DNA from: Leptasterias polaris
Taxonomy: Eukaryota > Echinodermata > Asteroidea > Forcipulatida > Asteriidae
Length of the DNA: 64,000 nucleotides
Direction of reading: 5' to 3'
Assembly: GCA_037783415.1 (NCBI GenBank)
Contig: JAZGTN010000064.1
Coordinates: 4,079,001 to 4,143,000, forward strand
Shown here: piece by piece, positions 1 to 11,454 of the stretch
Numbering within the stretch: the first letter of the stretch is position 1
How the letters are laid out: each line of letters starts with the position of its first letter
Made by a program: the position numbers and the translations under genes
The notes under the pieces: model-generated
Told to the model about the DNA's origin: nothing
Seen by the model: only the letters and a program-made list of their open reading frames with translations
Databases searched by the model: none

Positions 1-433
1 TTTAAAATTTCACTGTGTTCGATCGCCTTCAACAAGTGCAATGGAGTGCATCACAAAACTGAATTTGTCCTTGGACCTTTAACAAAACTAGTACATGTAA
101 ATGTTTACAAAAGATTCCAATCATCTTAAATCCCTTTTTTAACAAAATTGTCATAAAACAAATAATGTAAGTTAGATTTTGTACTCTTTAAAAATGGAAA
201 TGTTGTAATAATGTGCTTTTCTTGTCAGGGTCTTTAGTCTGACTTGGGCTCTGTCAGTTTTTTTTGAAAACGTACAGAGCCAAAGCCTTAGCCATGGTTT
301 CAAAAAAATGCTCAAGTACGAGATATAGTATTGACAATTTTGTGATGCATCATGTATTATTTTACAAACAGTCAGTTTTCTATTCCCATTCAAGTATTAG
401 GTACGTGTCTCCATCATCATTTCCCGGCAGCAT

Positions 434-439
434 TTTATT
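434..439 (-). terminator. candidate polyadenylation signal for the minus-strand gene
   Basis: The plus strand reads TTTATT, which is AATAAA on the minus strand, about 2 kb downstream of the stop codon. It is the clearest canonical signal I found below the stop. Use is unproven. Confidence 0.25.
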
Positions 440-1081
440 TACAAAAACTTAAGTTTTGTTACCATCCCACTCTTGTTAACATGTTCCCTCAGACTGCGCG
501 CGTTGTGTAGGGTTGTACAACTGTGCACAGAAACAAACTGTGGTTTTGTGAACTGTGTATGCATTCACAATTTTGGATGGATGGCATTGTTTAATTATCA
601 TTCAAAACCACAGTGCATGATATTGAATGGTCAAAAAGTAGGAGGATTCAACCCAAGATACAGAACAGCATTGGCTTCTTGGAATAGCAAAATTTTCACT
701 TCGAAATCAATATCTGCCTTAAAGACAGTCACATCATTAAAGCAAGAACAAATTGCGTTTTTTCCAGTAATGCAAATGATACATTTACTCAATCCAAAAG
801 TCAATGAAAATTAACAAATAAATGTTTCCTCTTTTTCTTTCTTTTGTTTCATTCTTCTGTTGTAAATGAAGAAAATAAATGTTAAAGAAAATTAACAACA
901 ATATTTGGTTTTTTTCGTGGTTTGTTTTCTGGTTTTTCTCATTTTGTAGTTGTAAATGAAGAAAATCAAATGAAGGCCGTGTTTTTTTCCAATAAAGACA
1001 CAAAGTAGTAAACAATTTAAGTACATGTTGCAAAAATATTGCACATGTACAGATGCTGTACCATAACTTTAAAGTTTCTGG

Positions 1082-1165
1082 ATGAACAAAGAAAAATTGA
1101 TTAAAGCAGGACTTAAACTTGCGACCTCAGTGCCAGCACTCTACCAGCTGAACTATCTAGCCCTA
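1082..1165 (-). repeat. tRNA-derived SINE-like copy
   Basis: In the minus direction the segment contains a degenerate tRNA A-box (like TAGCTCAGTTGGT) and a B-box-like GTTCAA region, then a CTTTGTTC tail. The same order is seen at 21836-21900, 26094-26262 and 61056-61152. The shared tail identifies a family and argues against functional tRNAs. Confidence 0.5.
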
Positions 1166-2396
1166 ATGTGGTGGTCTCCCTCTTTTGTTGATACCTTTGT
1201 TCGAGGTACCAGTCAAAAGCCATACAACCTGTTACTGCGGTATAGCCAGGGATCAAACCCAAGTTTACGATACAACCTGGGAAGCAGCAGCACAGGGATC
1301 ACCTTAAGGGGATCCGACTCTTGTAAATTTGTCTTTGTTCAACCCGAAATTACTAAAAATCTACACAGTCAGTTTTCCTCGTGGTCTATGACTTTATAGA
1401 CGGAAATACAGGGGGAATAGGAAGCCATGTTGTACTTTAAGCATGAGGTGCTGATGACCAGCAATACAAACATCACTGCCATTCAAACATTTTGCAATAG
1501 CATTCAAGATACAAAATGTTGAAAGAGTACAGCAAGGCCTTCCTACCCTGTGTTTCACCAAATTTGTACGATGTGTACAAAAGATATGTCAGACCGACCA
1601 TACACCGCAAAATGAGCAGAAGATCTTTAGTTACAGCGTAGATATGTTTTTCAGCATACCTTTTGTACCATCTATATTTCCTGAGAATTTTTCCTGGCCT
1701 CAAAAGCCAAAATTAACTTCTAACTTCTTTGATCATCAAAAGAAGTAATATTATTGCAATCGGGTCTGTAGTTGAAACATTCGCTTCCATTTTCTACTCA
1801 TTTTAAGGTGAGACTAAATAATACTGTAAAAGCTTGTTACAAATTATCATGTCTTCTCAAAATACAAAGAAAAACCTGGAGTGTGGGGTTTTCCAAAGCG
1901 ACAACAACAACACAAATCTTCCCCACCTCCTAATCAACTATAAGTCACATTCACAAAGCCGTCCTTGCATTTCATAACATTTCCAAAACCAGCCAAGTGA
2001 TTTTGCGTGTAACATAAACTAAATATCAATTTCAAGTGCCAACATAAATTGCCAGTAACAAATAAATTCAACATTGAAATGCACCGTCTGCACTTTGAAG
2101 AAAGTTTTTGTATAAAAGTTTCTCGTTATAAATTACCGAGCAATTCTAAAACAGAGAGAATTTTTAAAAGTGTTTTGGAAATGTACTTTGTCTGCAAGTT
2201 AGGCTTGAGCCTTGTTGTGTTTGGCCACAGTTGAAACTGTTTTGTGCTTACCATCAAGTCAAAAAAGCCAAGTTAAAACAAAGGTCCAATCTCATGTAAG
2301 CTGTGAAGCAGTCTTGGAAGTAATAGCCTTACCGGTTAGCAGCTTACATTAAGATTGGGTTCAAGGACGACTTTGTGAATACGCTCCTCACTAATG

Positions 2397-2612
2397 TTAC
2401 TGAAGGCAGACGGTCACATGGTGCATGAACGCTAAGTGATCTGTTACAGCATAACTGGCAGGGCAGCGAGGGCACTGTAGCTTATCCGTGTCATCGTTTA
2501 CTTCATTCTCAGGTCCGTCGGTTTCATCGGCCCCATCAGTTTCTACGTCGCTTGGCAGCATTGAGTTCTCGTAAGCATCTTGGTAAGCTGGTAATCCTCT
2601 CGCAACAAACCT
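2397..2612 (-). CDS. exon 6: acidic linker and C-terminal NOA-type zinc finger (residues 652-722)
   Basis: The acceptor is GAATAG before 2612 and the stop is TAA at 2397-2399. After an acidic linker the frame encodes LQCPRCPASYAVTDHLAF and then MHHVTVCLQ, stop. The C-x2-C...H-x3-C ligand set with a terminal hydrophobic tail matches the small ubiquitin-binding finger at the C-terminus of NEMO and optineurin. The C-to-H spacing is two residues longer than in human NEMO. No long ORF marks this exon. It was found by reading for a zinc finger downstream of the UBAN. Confidence 0.85.
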   Translation of the reverse strand, partial: RFVARGLPAYQDAYENSMLPSDVETDGADETDGPENEVNDDTDKLQCPRCPASYAVTDHLAFMHHVTVCLQ

Positions 2613-5600
2613 CTATTCATAAAAACATACATTCATTCTGTAAGTTCCCAGCACATCGAAATCAACATTTTCAACCATTGAAGTTGATATCTGTAAAACT
2701 GTAAAACTATGTAAAACTATGTAAAACCAATTTATTTAATACATTCATGTACCTTACAATCTCCACACAGATACGTGATGTAGTCATGGTAAAAACATAA
2801 AAAACACAAAATTAATTCAAATTTTATAATAAAAAATTCCAACAACATTTACTTAACAAATAGAAACATAAGAAGAAACGTGCAAAGACATTTCATAATA
2901 TACATAATACTGTACAAACTTGATTACTGAACGAAAAACTGGATAAGCTTTCATCAAATACACTATGCAAACTCATGCACACAAAACAAACACATCTGAC
3001 ACACCCTAAACTATTTAGGTAGGCTTCCTTATAGGCCTACTACTAGTTTCTGTACCTTGGGTATAAGAAATGAAACACAAACACATTCAGGTGGAATTTA
3101 CGGCTTTGTGTACACGAGATATTTGCAGATTGTTATAGGTCTTTCGAGAAACAGTGGCTCTAAAAAGAGCTGGTTTGTCTGCTCTTTAGATTTCGTTTGC
3201 TGATGGCCTCTTGAACGCCGAGACCACACCGGTTCTTCTCAGAGCAAAGACTTCTTCCAAAAGAATTTCTATACATGGTTGTACCTGCAAGTTTACTACT
3301 ACATGTACATGTATAGTTTTTCTTATGATCCACACCATGCAAAGCTACAAACCTCATTTAAGTGTACTTCGGTCACATTATCACAACAACATCATTTTTC
3401 TGGCGTTCATACTGAAGATCAATCATGCAGAAATGGGCCTAAGCCATAACAGTTAACACCATGCATTGGGATCGGCCGCGTGCATTGTTTTGATCAACGA
3501 CTACGTATTTTTTTTCTCCAGATGGTAATAAGAAACAAATGTTGCTTACCCGTGGTTGTGGTTGTGGTTGTTCATAGTAGTCTCTAAGGCCTGTTGATGA
3601 GCCAGCATATCTATGGGTGTCAGTAGGGGGAGTATACTGCAAAGAGAGGGATCAACCGGTTAAATACTGATAAGGGATAAATACTCATGATAAGGGATTC
3701 ACAAAAAACTACAAATGCATTTGTGAAGAAATTGTGATTGCATTTACATGTGGGTCATCGTTTACTTTTTGTCAATGTAATGCTGATTTAAAGGTAAAAT
3801 TATTAAGAAAGAAGTCACCTGTGAAAGTTTCAGCTGAAAACAGTGTCTACTTGTTGACCAAACAGCAAAAAAACTGTCACAGTATTTTCAATCAAGAACA
3901 TCAAATCCATCCATGTTTAGCAAGGTGACAGCGGGTACCAACTGCACCTCTGGCCGTATTGAGGGCAGCATTCAAACGGACACCAAAGAAATTTCCAAAA
4001 GCCGCCTGCAGGCAATTTTTGGAGATACATAGGTTTTGACGTACTCATACTGATTTCTAATCAACAATCAACAAGGGCACTTAAGACAAAATCATTTTAC
4101 AGGTTGCTTACTACCATTACAATCTTTACAAAAGTATGATTCTACCTTTAATGGTTTAAACTGAAAAACTTGGGTAGTTAGGGTTTTCAAAAAGTAAACA
4201 TAAATATCAATAGATGACATGATTTCAAGATCAAACAGTTTGTCTATCCAAAAGGTATAGCGGTTGGTTTCAAACATTCTTCTTCCGAGTTATACACCAA
4301 TTTCAAATTTTGAAGCTTGAGGTGTGAGCGAATCGATCAATCTATAAAGAAAAAAAGGAAAGAGGAATGCTTTGGTGTGGCATTATATAACTTACCTTGT
4401 TTTTGGATTCTTTCAACCGATGTCGGAGTATATCATTGTTCCCCTGCAGTCTCTCTCTGTCTTTTCTTTCTTGGTCGAAATCCTCCTTGTAGACTTTCAA
4501 CTGGAATGAAGTATTATTATCATAAATTAAAAATTGTGTCAAAGTCAATTCCATTTTTATTAAGGATTATCCGCCTCGACTAACAAGTTTCTGGATCGCA
4601 AATGCTGATTATAGTGAAACATAGCATCAACAACAAGATGTTGTAACAACATCTTTATATCATAAAATAGTGTTAAATTAAAGCTAACACTGGGATATTT
4701 GTTTACCTGTTCTTTTAATGTTTCAATCATCTCCTTGTCTTCTAACCGCTGAGCGACCCCTCTATGTTTTTCAGTGGTGTGGAGTGTGATCTTTAACGTG
4801 GCAACTTCGCCTTTCAGCTCTATCACCTCGTCTTCCTTTTGTAACAACTGATGCTCCAGGGACATAACATAAGCGTCTGTATTCTTCTTCCTTCCGACCT
4901 CCATCTTTTGCAGCATCGTGTTAAGATCGTTGATGTTCTGCTCCAGGTCCCGTACTTGCTGCTCTAGGACGGTGATCTTGGACTGCTGCTGCTGGCTTGT
5001 CTTGGACAGTTTCACAACGTAGGTTTCACGTTGCTCGTTGTACCGTTGCCACCTCGTGTTCATGCCAATCACCTCGCGGAGCTGGTCGGTCACGCGGCTG
5101 TTCTCTTTTTCCAATTGTTTGATTTGCTCCTCACCGATCTTCAGTCTGTCCGACAGGGAGACTCTACTCTCTTCCTCAGTTGACATCTATGGAGCAAAAA
5201 CACAAGGAAGTTTAAAAAGCTGTTCACAAATAAAACACCCTCTCCATCTTGTACAGAAAAAAAGTACTATAAAATTATATACACTACATGTATTTCATAG
5301 AATAAGACATACTTGGTCCATGTATGTAAAAAGAAAAGCTCATTAATCATCATTATCAAATTGAGCGAACTCGGGGCATTTCTGACAACAGCTCTCCACT
5401 GGTCTCTAGTAAACAGTTTTTATAGTTCAGGAATGGATGATGGCCCAATATTTTTAGCGGAGTCTTTCTCAAAGGCTAAAAAAACTTGTTACAGTGATGT
5501 ATTTTTTACATTTGGTACAACGAACATAACAAAACAAATACAATCCTAAATCACCACCTAAAATAGCAAACAACTGATATTAACCTTGTTTGTTTATTCC

Positions 5601-8600
5601 AATGTTTTTCATCACGGAAAACCGCATCTTTCGTTTAAGAATCACACCATTTCCCTTTCCTTGAACATTATCTAATTCTAACCAAATTGAATGCCAAAGT
5701 TGAGGAACTCTTAAAAAAACAAAAAACTTTAATCCGATTGCTTATTTTGATTGCCGCAGTCCAAAAGAGCCTGATTTGACTGACCTGCGCACAAAATCCC
5801 ATACAAAACACAAACCATCCCCCCCCCCCCCAGTAAAATCAAGAGCTAAAACATAACCACTGAATTTGACGAAATGGTCACTGGTCGATTGGACCATAGC
5901 TCTATGATTGGACCGAGCTTTAATTGACAACTGGAGGGAAATGAATGTATCCAAACCAACAATGTAATACCCTTTTAAAGGGGGACTGTCATCATAGCAG
6001 AAATTATTAACTCAGTTACTGCACGCATGCACGCTGGCCGTATCAGAATTATGGCAGACGCGCATGCAGTAACCGCCATGTACAGCCACAGGCCTGCCAT
6101 GATAATGACGACAGTTCCCCTTTCAAGTACGAAAATGCCACGCCAGTTTCTACAGACATCACATAATGTTAAATGCATATAATTCATTGTGCCCTGTACA
6201 GTCACAATGAGTAAGCATACAGCAAGGATGTACATGTAACACACTGAAAATTCTCAGTAACTTCCTACACAACAGATGAATTGGTTCAACTCAAGGTTTG
6301 TTTGCCTTTTACTGCATTGAGGCTATTGATTTACAGTATGGTGTTCCTACTTTATTATGCACATCCACCCAACCAGTACATTGTACATGTACATGTACAT
6401 GTACTGTACATACTGCACAATTCAAATGCATGGGTTGGGTAGACTTTGAGCATGAAGACCTGGGCTCGATTTCACAAAGAGTTAAGATTGATCGTAACTG
6501 CAAATCCATCGCAGTTGCTTGGCAAACAGTGATGTCACAATACAAATCACTATGGTAATACTGACAACTCATCTTAAAGTGAATCTTAGTGCTTTGTGAA
6601 ATCGACCCCTGCTCTCTGCATTACAGAATAAATTATGCAAAGTACCACCAGGTCCTGCATACTGGATGTTCACCTGCTGTTCCAGTGCAGTTGGTCATCC
6701 AATCCTAACACAGTTAACATTATCACAAAGCATATCCCTTATTTATGCAAAGCTGTAACAGATTTTACAAGGTATTTTGATGGAAGCCATCCTTTAACAT
6801 ACAAATACAAATAGTACGTGTTTTTAAATGAGGATATCTAAATTGGGGATGGATCCTATGGGTAGTGAGACCATCATTTCATTCACTCCCCACCTCCTTT
6901 ATTATAAATTAACTTGGAGACAAAGGACTAGCATTCTAGTAGATTCTTGCCCAAGCCAATAGGGCCTATGGCCTTACCCTCAAAATAAAAAACAACAGCC
7001 CATAATATATGCACCACAAGATTCAGTTGTTTTTGGACCCTGAGCTGCATTGAATAAACAACCACAGGTCACGCCCACAGCTGATAACCTTCCTGCTATT
7101 GCAACATCAACAGCTATCTGGTGTGGGGATTCCCCACAGTTCTTTCGCAATCTCTTTGTATGTAAAAACCTTTGGAAATTTGCCATTGAATTGGAAATTT
7201 CAGGGACCGTCTTGAAAAATAAAAGAGTACAAAAGAACTTACCCTCTGTATTGATTCCCTTGCGATTTTACTCTCCATAATTTTTGCTTTCTTTTTCCAG
7301 TCGGCAAGTTCGGCGCACACTTCCTGATGCTTTCTCTGCGATGCTTCCAAGTCATCCTGAAGTTTCTTGGTTTGAGGTGTCAAAATGTCGCACAAAGTCC
7401 TAAACCCCTCCAGCTCATCAAGAATCCGAAGATGATCTTTCTGAGCATCTCTGGCTTCCAGTTCAACAATTCTAGAGTTCTTACTTGCTAGTTCTTTTTG
7501 TAAATCTTGTAACTGCTTATCCTTGTCTGCATCACTCTGAAAATTTCAAAAAAGAGGAAATTGAAGTTTTCATTAATAGGAATTCGATGATTTTTTGTTT
7601 AGTTTTCACAATATGCAAACTGTGTTAACATGAACAGCTTAATTCAAACACAGGAAAGAGATATTGTTAAAAATAATGAACTTTGAAAAAAAATTTGAAA
7701 TATGAAACTTTGCTGGGAATTTAGCATTTTTACTACTACTATTACTACCCCCTTTTAAATTTAAAGAGTTGAAGATTCTAGAAGAGAGACAAAACTTTTT
7801 TTTCTTTTCTTTTTTTTGATGGGCAACAGAATACAAACAGTTTTTGATATAAAAGTACAATCAGCAGAGTGCCATTGTTCTCTGAACAGGATGTCTACTG
7901 CCTATTGTTACTTCCTATTGTTATAAACCAGGGTCCCTGTGAAAAAAAGGTTCAGGGTTGGGATACTGTAATAAATACCCCAAATGTTTTACACAGGAGG
8001 ATATCTCAAAAAAGACCAAAACACCAATATTTCCTTGTAAAATATCTAGATTGTTATAATATCTCTGTCCTTTCTCTATGTTTTTATAACCATTTATCTT
8101 TTAACTTGTTCCCGGTAGCATGTTCCTCAAACAAGCCACACATACAGTTAATAATCAATTGTTGGCATTGCGAAACTTTAGGAAAACTGAGGGGAATTTC
8201 CCATTAGGCCCCTCTATTGATTCCCAACTACCAATTTGAACATAAACAAAACTATTCATATGTAAAGTAGGCCTTATTCCAAGGAAACCACAGTTGCACA
8301 ACCTTCACATTTGTTTGTGAGCTATACCCCAAAATAGTTCAGTTATCATATAGTGACTTTTCAAAAATCTAAACCAAAAACAGTTTCACTAAAAGTTTTT
8401 CACATTAATTTGTTGGAAAAGGAAATGGCTTGAAAATTATGACACAATACGGAAAGATGAAACTGAAATCAAAACCGAGAGTTAATTTGATCCGTTATTA
8501 TTTCTTTTGCTTCTCCTTCACTTTGCTAAGCGCCTCGGAATAGGCAACTAGATTGATGGCGCTCTACAAATGCCTGATGATTGATTGATTGATAGGTGTA

Positions 8601-10058
8601 TTTCGGTTTTGTCATGTTGAAATGAGAAAAAAAGATAAAATTAAACAACGCCAACCTCCGAAGGGCCGGATGAAGGTAACACTACAAACATTCTCTGAAT
8701 CTCATAATCATAAATAAACTCAACAATTGTCAATTTGCATACATTACACACACACAAATACTTTGCAATAGTTGCATAACGTAGCCGCCAACTCGGACAC
8801 AGCCCAACAACATTAACAAACATTCAAAACCTTAATTATAAGAAATCATGTGATGACCAATTCAGCATTCCCAAAAGCTGAACAGAACAAATGGGGGGGG
8901 GGGGGGGGGTCTGTATTTTCACTCATTACCAAAGATAAAGTACATAATGATTTATCAAAATTAAACTTTGATTTTAATGGTTGGGGCATTTTTACTTGTA
9001 TAATTTAGTCACAAGAAATATCATTTAAAAAACTAAAAAACAATAGTAAAAACACTAAATAATATACACACCTGTTTTAGATGACTTAATCTAGCATCAC
9101 TATTCAACTTTATCTTTAGCTCTCTCAATTCCTTCTGCAACTTCCCATTCTCACAAATCAAGCTGTTGATAAAAGTACGATCATGACCGGGGATGAATAT
9201 CTCATCCTCGGCCAAGTCCACTGAAGTGTCGCATCCCACCCGGTGAAGTCGGCTCTGTAAATTACTGACGGCCTTGTCTAATTTTTCATTTTTCACTGTT
9301 GTTTGGGACAGTTCATCTTGAGTCTTTCGTAAAGAGTCACCTAAAACCGTAATACCTTTAACTCTGGCTTTCAGACTTGCATTTTCTGTATAGAGCTCTT
9401 TTATGATTTCAATATCATCAAACAACGGGCAACGCTGGCAACTTTTTTCACCCGAATTATCTGAATTAGCAACAAATTGAGTAGAACCACCAATTGCAAA
9501 TAGTTCTGACACTGACGGAGCTTTAAAATACCGAACAAGTTGTGTAAAGTCAGGGGCACACATGAGGAGCATGATATCACCAGTCTGAATTTCGGTTTTG
9601 ATTTTATCCAGAGATCCATCAACTTTACCTCTTTGTTGAGCTTGATGTAACTTTGACTGAACAAACTCGAACTTTTTCGAAGTCGGTATCTGTTCAACTT
9701 CGCCATGAAAATCACGAAACGTATTCACTTTATCAAAGACAATCATGAACACCCTGGTCTTGTTAGGCTTAGACTTCAATTCCAAGTGGAGTTCTTGGAA
9801 TGGCAACGCACGCTCGTGCCCCGACTCGAGCGTGGATTTTGTCGTGTCACCCACCGAAGACCGACTCGTCCCTCCCCGCTGCAGCGGCTCTCGCTCCCCG
9901 CTTGAGCTGCCCTCCTTCGCATCATCACACTGCCCAGAACTTGACGGCGATTGTTGGTGTTTGATGGCGTCAGACATGGGCAGTGTCGCAGGGTTGTTAG
10001 GAAAGCGAGAGTCCACCATCATCGGGGCACGGTCTTGACGTTTAACAAATTCAGCCAT
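2397..10058 (-). CDS. UBAN and NOA-type zinc-finger coiled-coil protein (TNIP/ABIN-optineurin-NEMO family), six exons
   Basis: Probable ubiquitin-binding regulator of NF-kB signalling in the cytoplasm. Exons in coding order: 10058-9072, 7536-7243, 5186-4707, 4500-4396, 3636-3550, 2612-2397. All junctions are GT-AG and phase 0, giving about 722 residues. Residues 1-110 are polar and low-complexity, 110-220 form an unrecognised folded-looking region, and 220-587 are mostly coiled coil. Residues 588-622 hold the UBAN signature (KEDFDQERKDRERL), closest to TNIP proteins. Residues 698-720 hold a CPRC...HHVTVC finger like the one ending NEMO and optineurin. A YTPPT segment follows the UBAN, as in TNIPs. 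These families are known to bind linear or K63 ubiquitin chains. Assignment to TNIP rather than optineurin or NEMO is an inference, so no symbol is given. The ATG at 10058 has G at +4. Confidence 0.85.
2613..3549. other. intron 5 of the UBAN/zinc-finger gene
   Basis: AT-rich intron. At 3160-3360 it holds a repeat sharing the phrase ACCATGCAAAGCT and nearby CTCTTTTCAGAGCC-like inverted motifs with the foldback at 26682-26885. Nothing else was recognised. Confidence 0.5.
3550..3636 (-). CDS. exon 5 of the UBAN/zinc-finger gene (residues 623-651)
   Basis: The acceptor CTTTGCAG lies before 3636 and the donor CGG|GTAAGC at 3550. The exon encodes a Pro/Gln/Tyr-rich linker starting YTPPTDTHRYAG and ending QPQPQPR. 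A Pro/Tyr-rich segment after the UBAN is also seen in TNIP1. Phase is 0 on both sides. Confidence 0.8.
3884..4074. repeat. interspersed repeat, copy A
   Basis: Similar along about 190 bp to 13344-13560, including CATCCA(T/C)GTTTAGC, GGACACCA(A/C)AGAAATTT and TGATTTCTAATCAA. Copy A lies in intron 4 of the minus-strand gene and copy B upstream of PRC1 exon 2, in the same orientation. Confidence 0.6.
4396..4500 (-). CDS. exon 4: UBAN ubiquitin-binding motif (residues 588-622)
   Basis: The acceptor TTCCAG lies before 4500 and the donor AAG|GTAAGT at 4396. The exon encodes LKVYKEDFDQERKDRERLQ. The D-F-x-x-E-R-x-x-R-E pattern is the ubiquitin-contact core known from NEMO, optineurin and TNIP1-3. 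All expected acidic and aromatic positions are present, so ubiquitin binding is likely retained. Confidence 0.9.
4707..5186 (-). CDS. exon 3 of the UBAN/zinc-finger gene (residues 428-587)
   Basis: The acceptor CCATAG directly precedes ATG TCA, so this exon could be mistaken for a gene start, but exon 2 joins it in frame. The donor is CAG|GTAAAC at 4707. The segment NTRWQRYNEQRETYVVKL resembles the (W)-(Y/F)-(M/R)-x-Q-x-Y stretch upstream of the UBAN in TNIP proteins. The whole 160-residue exon is coiled coil. Confidence 0.9.
5337..5580. repeat. diverged interspersed repeat in intron 2
   Basis: Contains GATGGCCCAATATTTTTAGC, almost identical to a stretch in the inverted-repeat element at 25250-25565 (GATGGCCCAATATTGTTAGC). 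No coding potential is recognised. Confidence 0.35.
6382..6404. repeat. GTACAT simple repeat
   Basis: Four successive (TG)TACATG units form a self-complementary tract. Shorter GTACAT palindromes recur across the window, for example near 3302, 43900 and 47130. Confidence 0.8.
6462..6609. mobile_element. MITE with TCGATTTCACAAAG termini
   Basis: The left end reads GGGCTCGATTTCACAAAG and the right end is the inverse complement of GGGGTCGATTTCACAAAG. The 148-bp element has no ORF of note. Related termini appear at 17940-18078 (GCCGATTTCAC...), and a related internal sequence near 60780-61005. Confidence 0.65.
7243..7536 (-). CDS. exon 2 of the UBAN/zinc-finger gene (residues 330-427)
   Basis: The acceptor is TTTTCAG before 7536 and the donor GTAAGT lies after CAGAGG at 7243. 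The 294-nt exon is in phase 0 on both sides. It encodes a charged coiled coil (DKQLQDLQKELASKNSRIVE and onward). Reading beyond the donor runs into AT-rich, non-conserved sequence. Confidence 0.85.
7537..9071. other. intron 1 of the UBAN/zinc-finger gene
   Basis: AT-rich. It contains a degenerate interspersed repeat near 8515-8595 (GCGCCTCGGAATAG...GCGCTCTACAAATGCCTGATGATTGATTGATTG in part) and a 17-nt G run at 8893-8909. No exon was recognised. Confidence 0.5.
8893..8909. repeat. poly-G tract of 17 nt
   Basis: Uninterrupted run of 17 G. Similar G or C homopolymers occur at 5819-5831, 26262-26280, 28649-28659, 32437-32458, 46677-46695 and 59779-59791. Lengths in such runs are prone to sequencing error. 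Confidence 0.8.
9072..10058 (-). CDS. exon 1 of the UBAN/zinc-finger gene (residues 1-329)
   Basis: The ATG is at 10058 and the donor follows CTAAAACAG at 9072 (GTGTGT). The first 100 residues are rich in Ser, Gly and Arg and probably disordered. A region near 105-220 (with LELKSKPNKTRVFMIVFDKV and later SCQRCPLFDD) matches no family I recognise. Heptad-like coiled coil starts near 225. The exon is unusually long for this gene family. Confidence 0.9.
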
Positions 10059-10330
10059 TCTAGAACGGGAGTTGATTTGAAGTCTGGGCTATTGGAATGT
10101 AAATTCACTCACAAATCCAGAAAAGATCTCCCCACTTGCCTGGTGAGATAATGAGGAGAGAGGCCGGTATTTCGGTGTATTTATGTACAACCGCTATTTG
10201 AAGCCGGTCACAGGGGGGCCGCGTATATATACAACGCAACCGACCGGATACCAGCGGTATCTTCAGAGTTAGGTTAGAGGATCAGGATCGATCATGAATT
10301 GTGCAATAATGTTTGGACATATCCATCGGT

Positions 10331-10339
10331 GGGAAATCC
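10331..10339. promoter_or_regulatory. kB-like site (GGGAAATCC)
   Basis: GGGAAATCC lies about 270 bp upstream of the ATG of the UBAN gene. It matches the Rel half-site pattern except at the last position of the ten-base consensus. Function is inferred from position. Confidence 0.35.
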
Positions 10340-10386
10340 AATTTTGAGAAATCAATTGTTTTAGTTTTTTTTCTTCTTACGGGGAG

Positions 10387-10396
10387 GGGGAATCCC
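10387..10396. promoter_or_regulatory. consensus NF-kB site (GGGGAATCCC)
   Basis: Exact fit to GGGRNNYYCC, about 330 bp upstream of the ATG of the NF-kB-pathway gene at 10058. Human TNIP1 is known to be NF-kB-inducible, so autoregulatory feedback is plausible. That is inference from sequence alone. Confidence 0.45.
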
Positions 10397-10558
10397 TTTT
10401 ACAATAGCTGAGTCAGTTCAAGAGTACTTACAAGCAAACTGGCTGGCATAAGGATTTTTCCGGAATGCATTCTTCTGGGAGTTGGACGCACGGGAGGACC
10501 AACCAATTGTTTTCATTAATTCAAGAAATGAGTATGACCATTTAATAGAGAAATGACA

Positions 10559-11454
10559 GGGTAATTCCGTGCCAACTAAATGGGTCGGCAGGCTCCGTCT
10601 CAGATTTTGTTAATTAAAAAAAAAACATTCCATGAACACACACCAAAGTTTATATTCCTACTCCTTGACATTTCTGGGATAATTATTATAACCCCCTAAA
10701 ATGTAAGCCCCGCCCCTTCAAATTTACTTTTTGTGTTTTGGCCATTTTTATACCCATCAACTAGAATCTACTGTCAAAATTAGCATAGGACATTTTTATA
10801 TCAAGGAATGTAGGTCTTTAAAAACTGACATTTTTAGTCCGCGGAATGATTTTTTAAGACCCAGTGCCTAAGTGAAACGTCCGATTGCTTTTGTATTACA
10901 ATTGGTTATAAACTAGGTGTGACCTGATGATGATAGACCAATCACACCTTTGATGGGTATTTGGCAGGGGTCTGAATGTGGGTCCGGCTGTAAAAATGCC
11001 CCAAAACGCCCTCAAGTGGTTAATTGACAACGTGGGACAGATTTACAAAATTTTCCCAATAATACTTTGTATCCAGTCCTACTTGTGTGAGAAATTTAAA
11101 AAATGGGCTCTCATACTCCTTCATGTAAAAAATGAAAAAATGAATATGACTAGTTTGGTTTAACTTAATTGTTGTGCATGCAGTTTAGTGAAATCACTTG
11201 TTTACAAAAGAGCTGACATGAGCCTAAGTAATTAGCAATTACATATCTTATGCCCAAAACACAAAAAGTAAATTTGAAGGGGCGGGGCTTAAATTGTTAT
11301 GGGGTAATATCTCAGAATTGTTAAGGAGTAGGTTTCTAAAATTTGGTGTGGGTTCATGGCACCCATAGGGGAATGTTTGAATTTTTTAAAGCAAAATCTG
11401 AGACGGAGCCTGCAGAACTTTCAGAATTGTAGGTGATTTGGCACGGAATGACCC
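10559..11454. mobile_element. 896-bp DNA transposon-like element with long inverted repeats
   Basis: The left end begins GGGTAATTCCGTGCCAA and the right end is the inverse complement of GGGTCATTCCGTGCCAA. Inverted similarity continues inward for about 190 bp, including GGCTCCGTCTCAGATTTTG, AGTAGG/CCTACT phrases and AAGCCCCGCCCCTTCAAATT with its complement near 11272. No transposase is recognised, so it is non-autonomous. It sits between the divergent UBAN gene and PRC1 promoters. Confidence 0.75.

Larger units (their letters stand above)
1..2396. other. 3' flank and probable 3' UTR of the UBAN/zinc-finger gene
   Basis: No protein-coding exon was recognised here. The stretch directly follows the minus-strand stop codon at 2397-2399, so part of it is probably that gene's 3' UTR. 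The only recognisable content is a tRNA-derived SINE-like copy near 1082-1165 and a related motif near 1340-1355 (TTTGTTCAACCC). Short ORFs here lack codon bias or recognisable motifs. Confidence 0.5.

Noticed and set aside
9401..10151. Additional ORFs overlapping exon 1 of the UBAN gene
   Set aside because: They are other-frame shadows of a well-supported coding exon.
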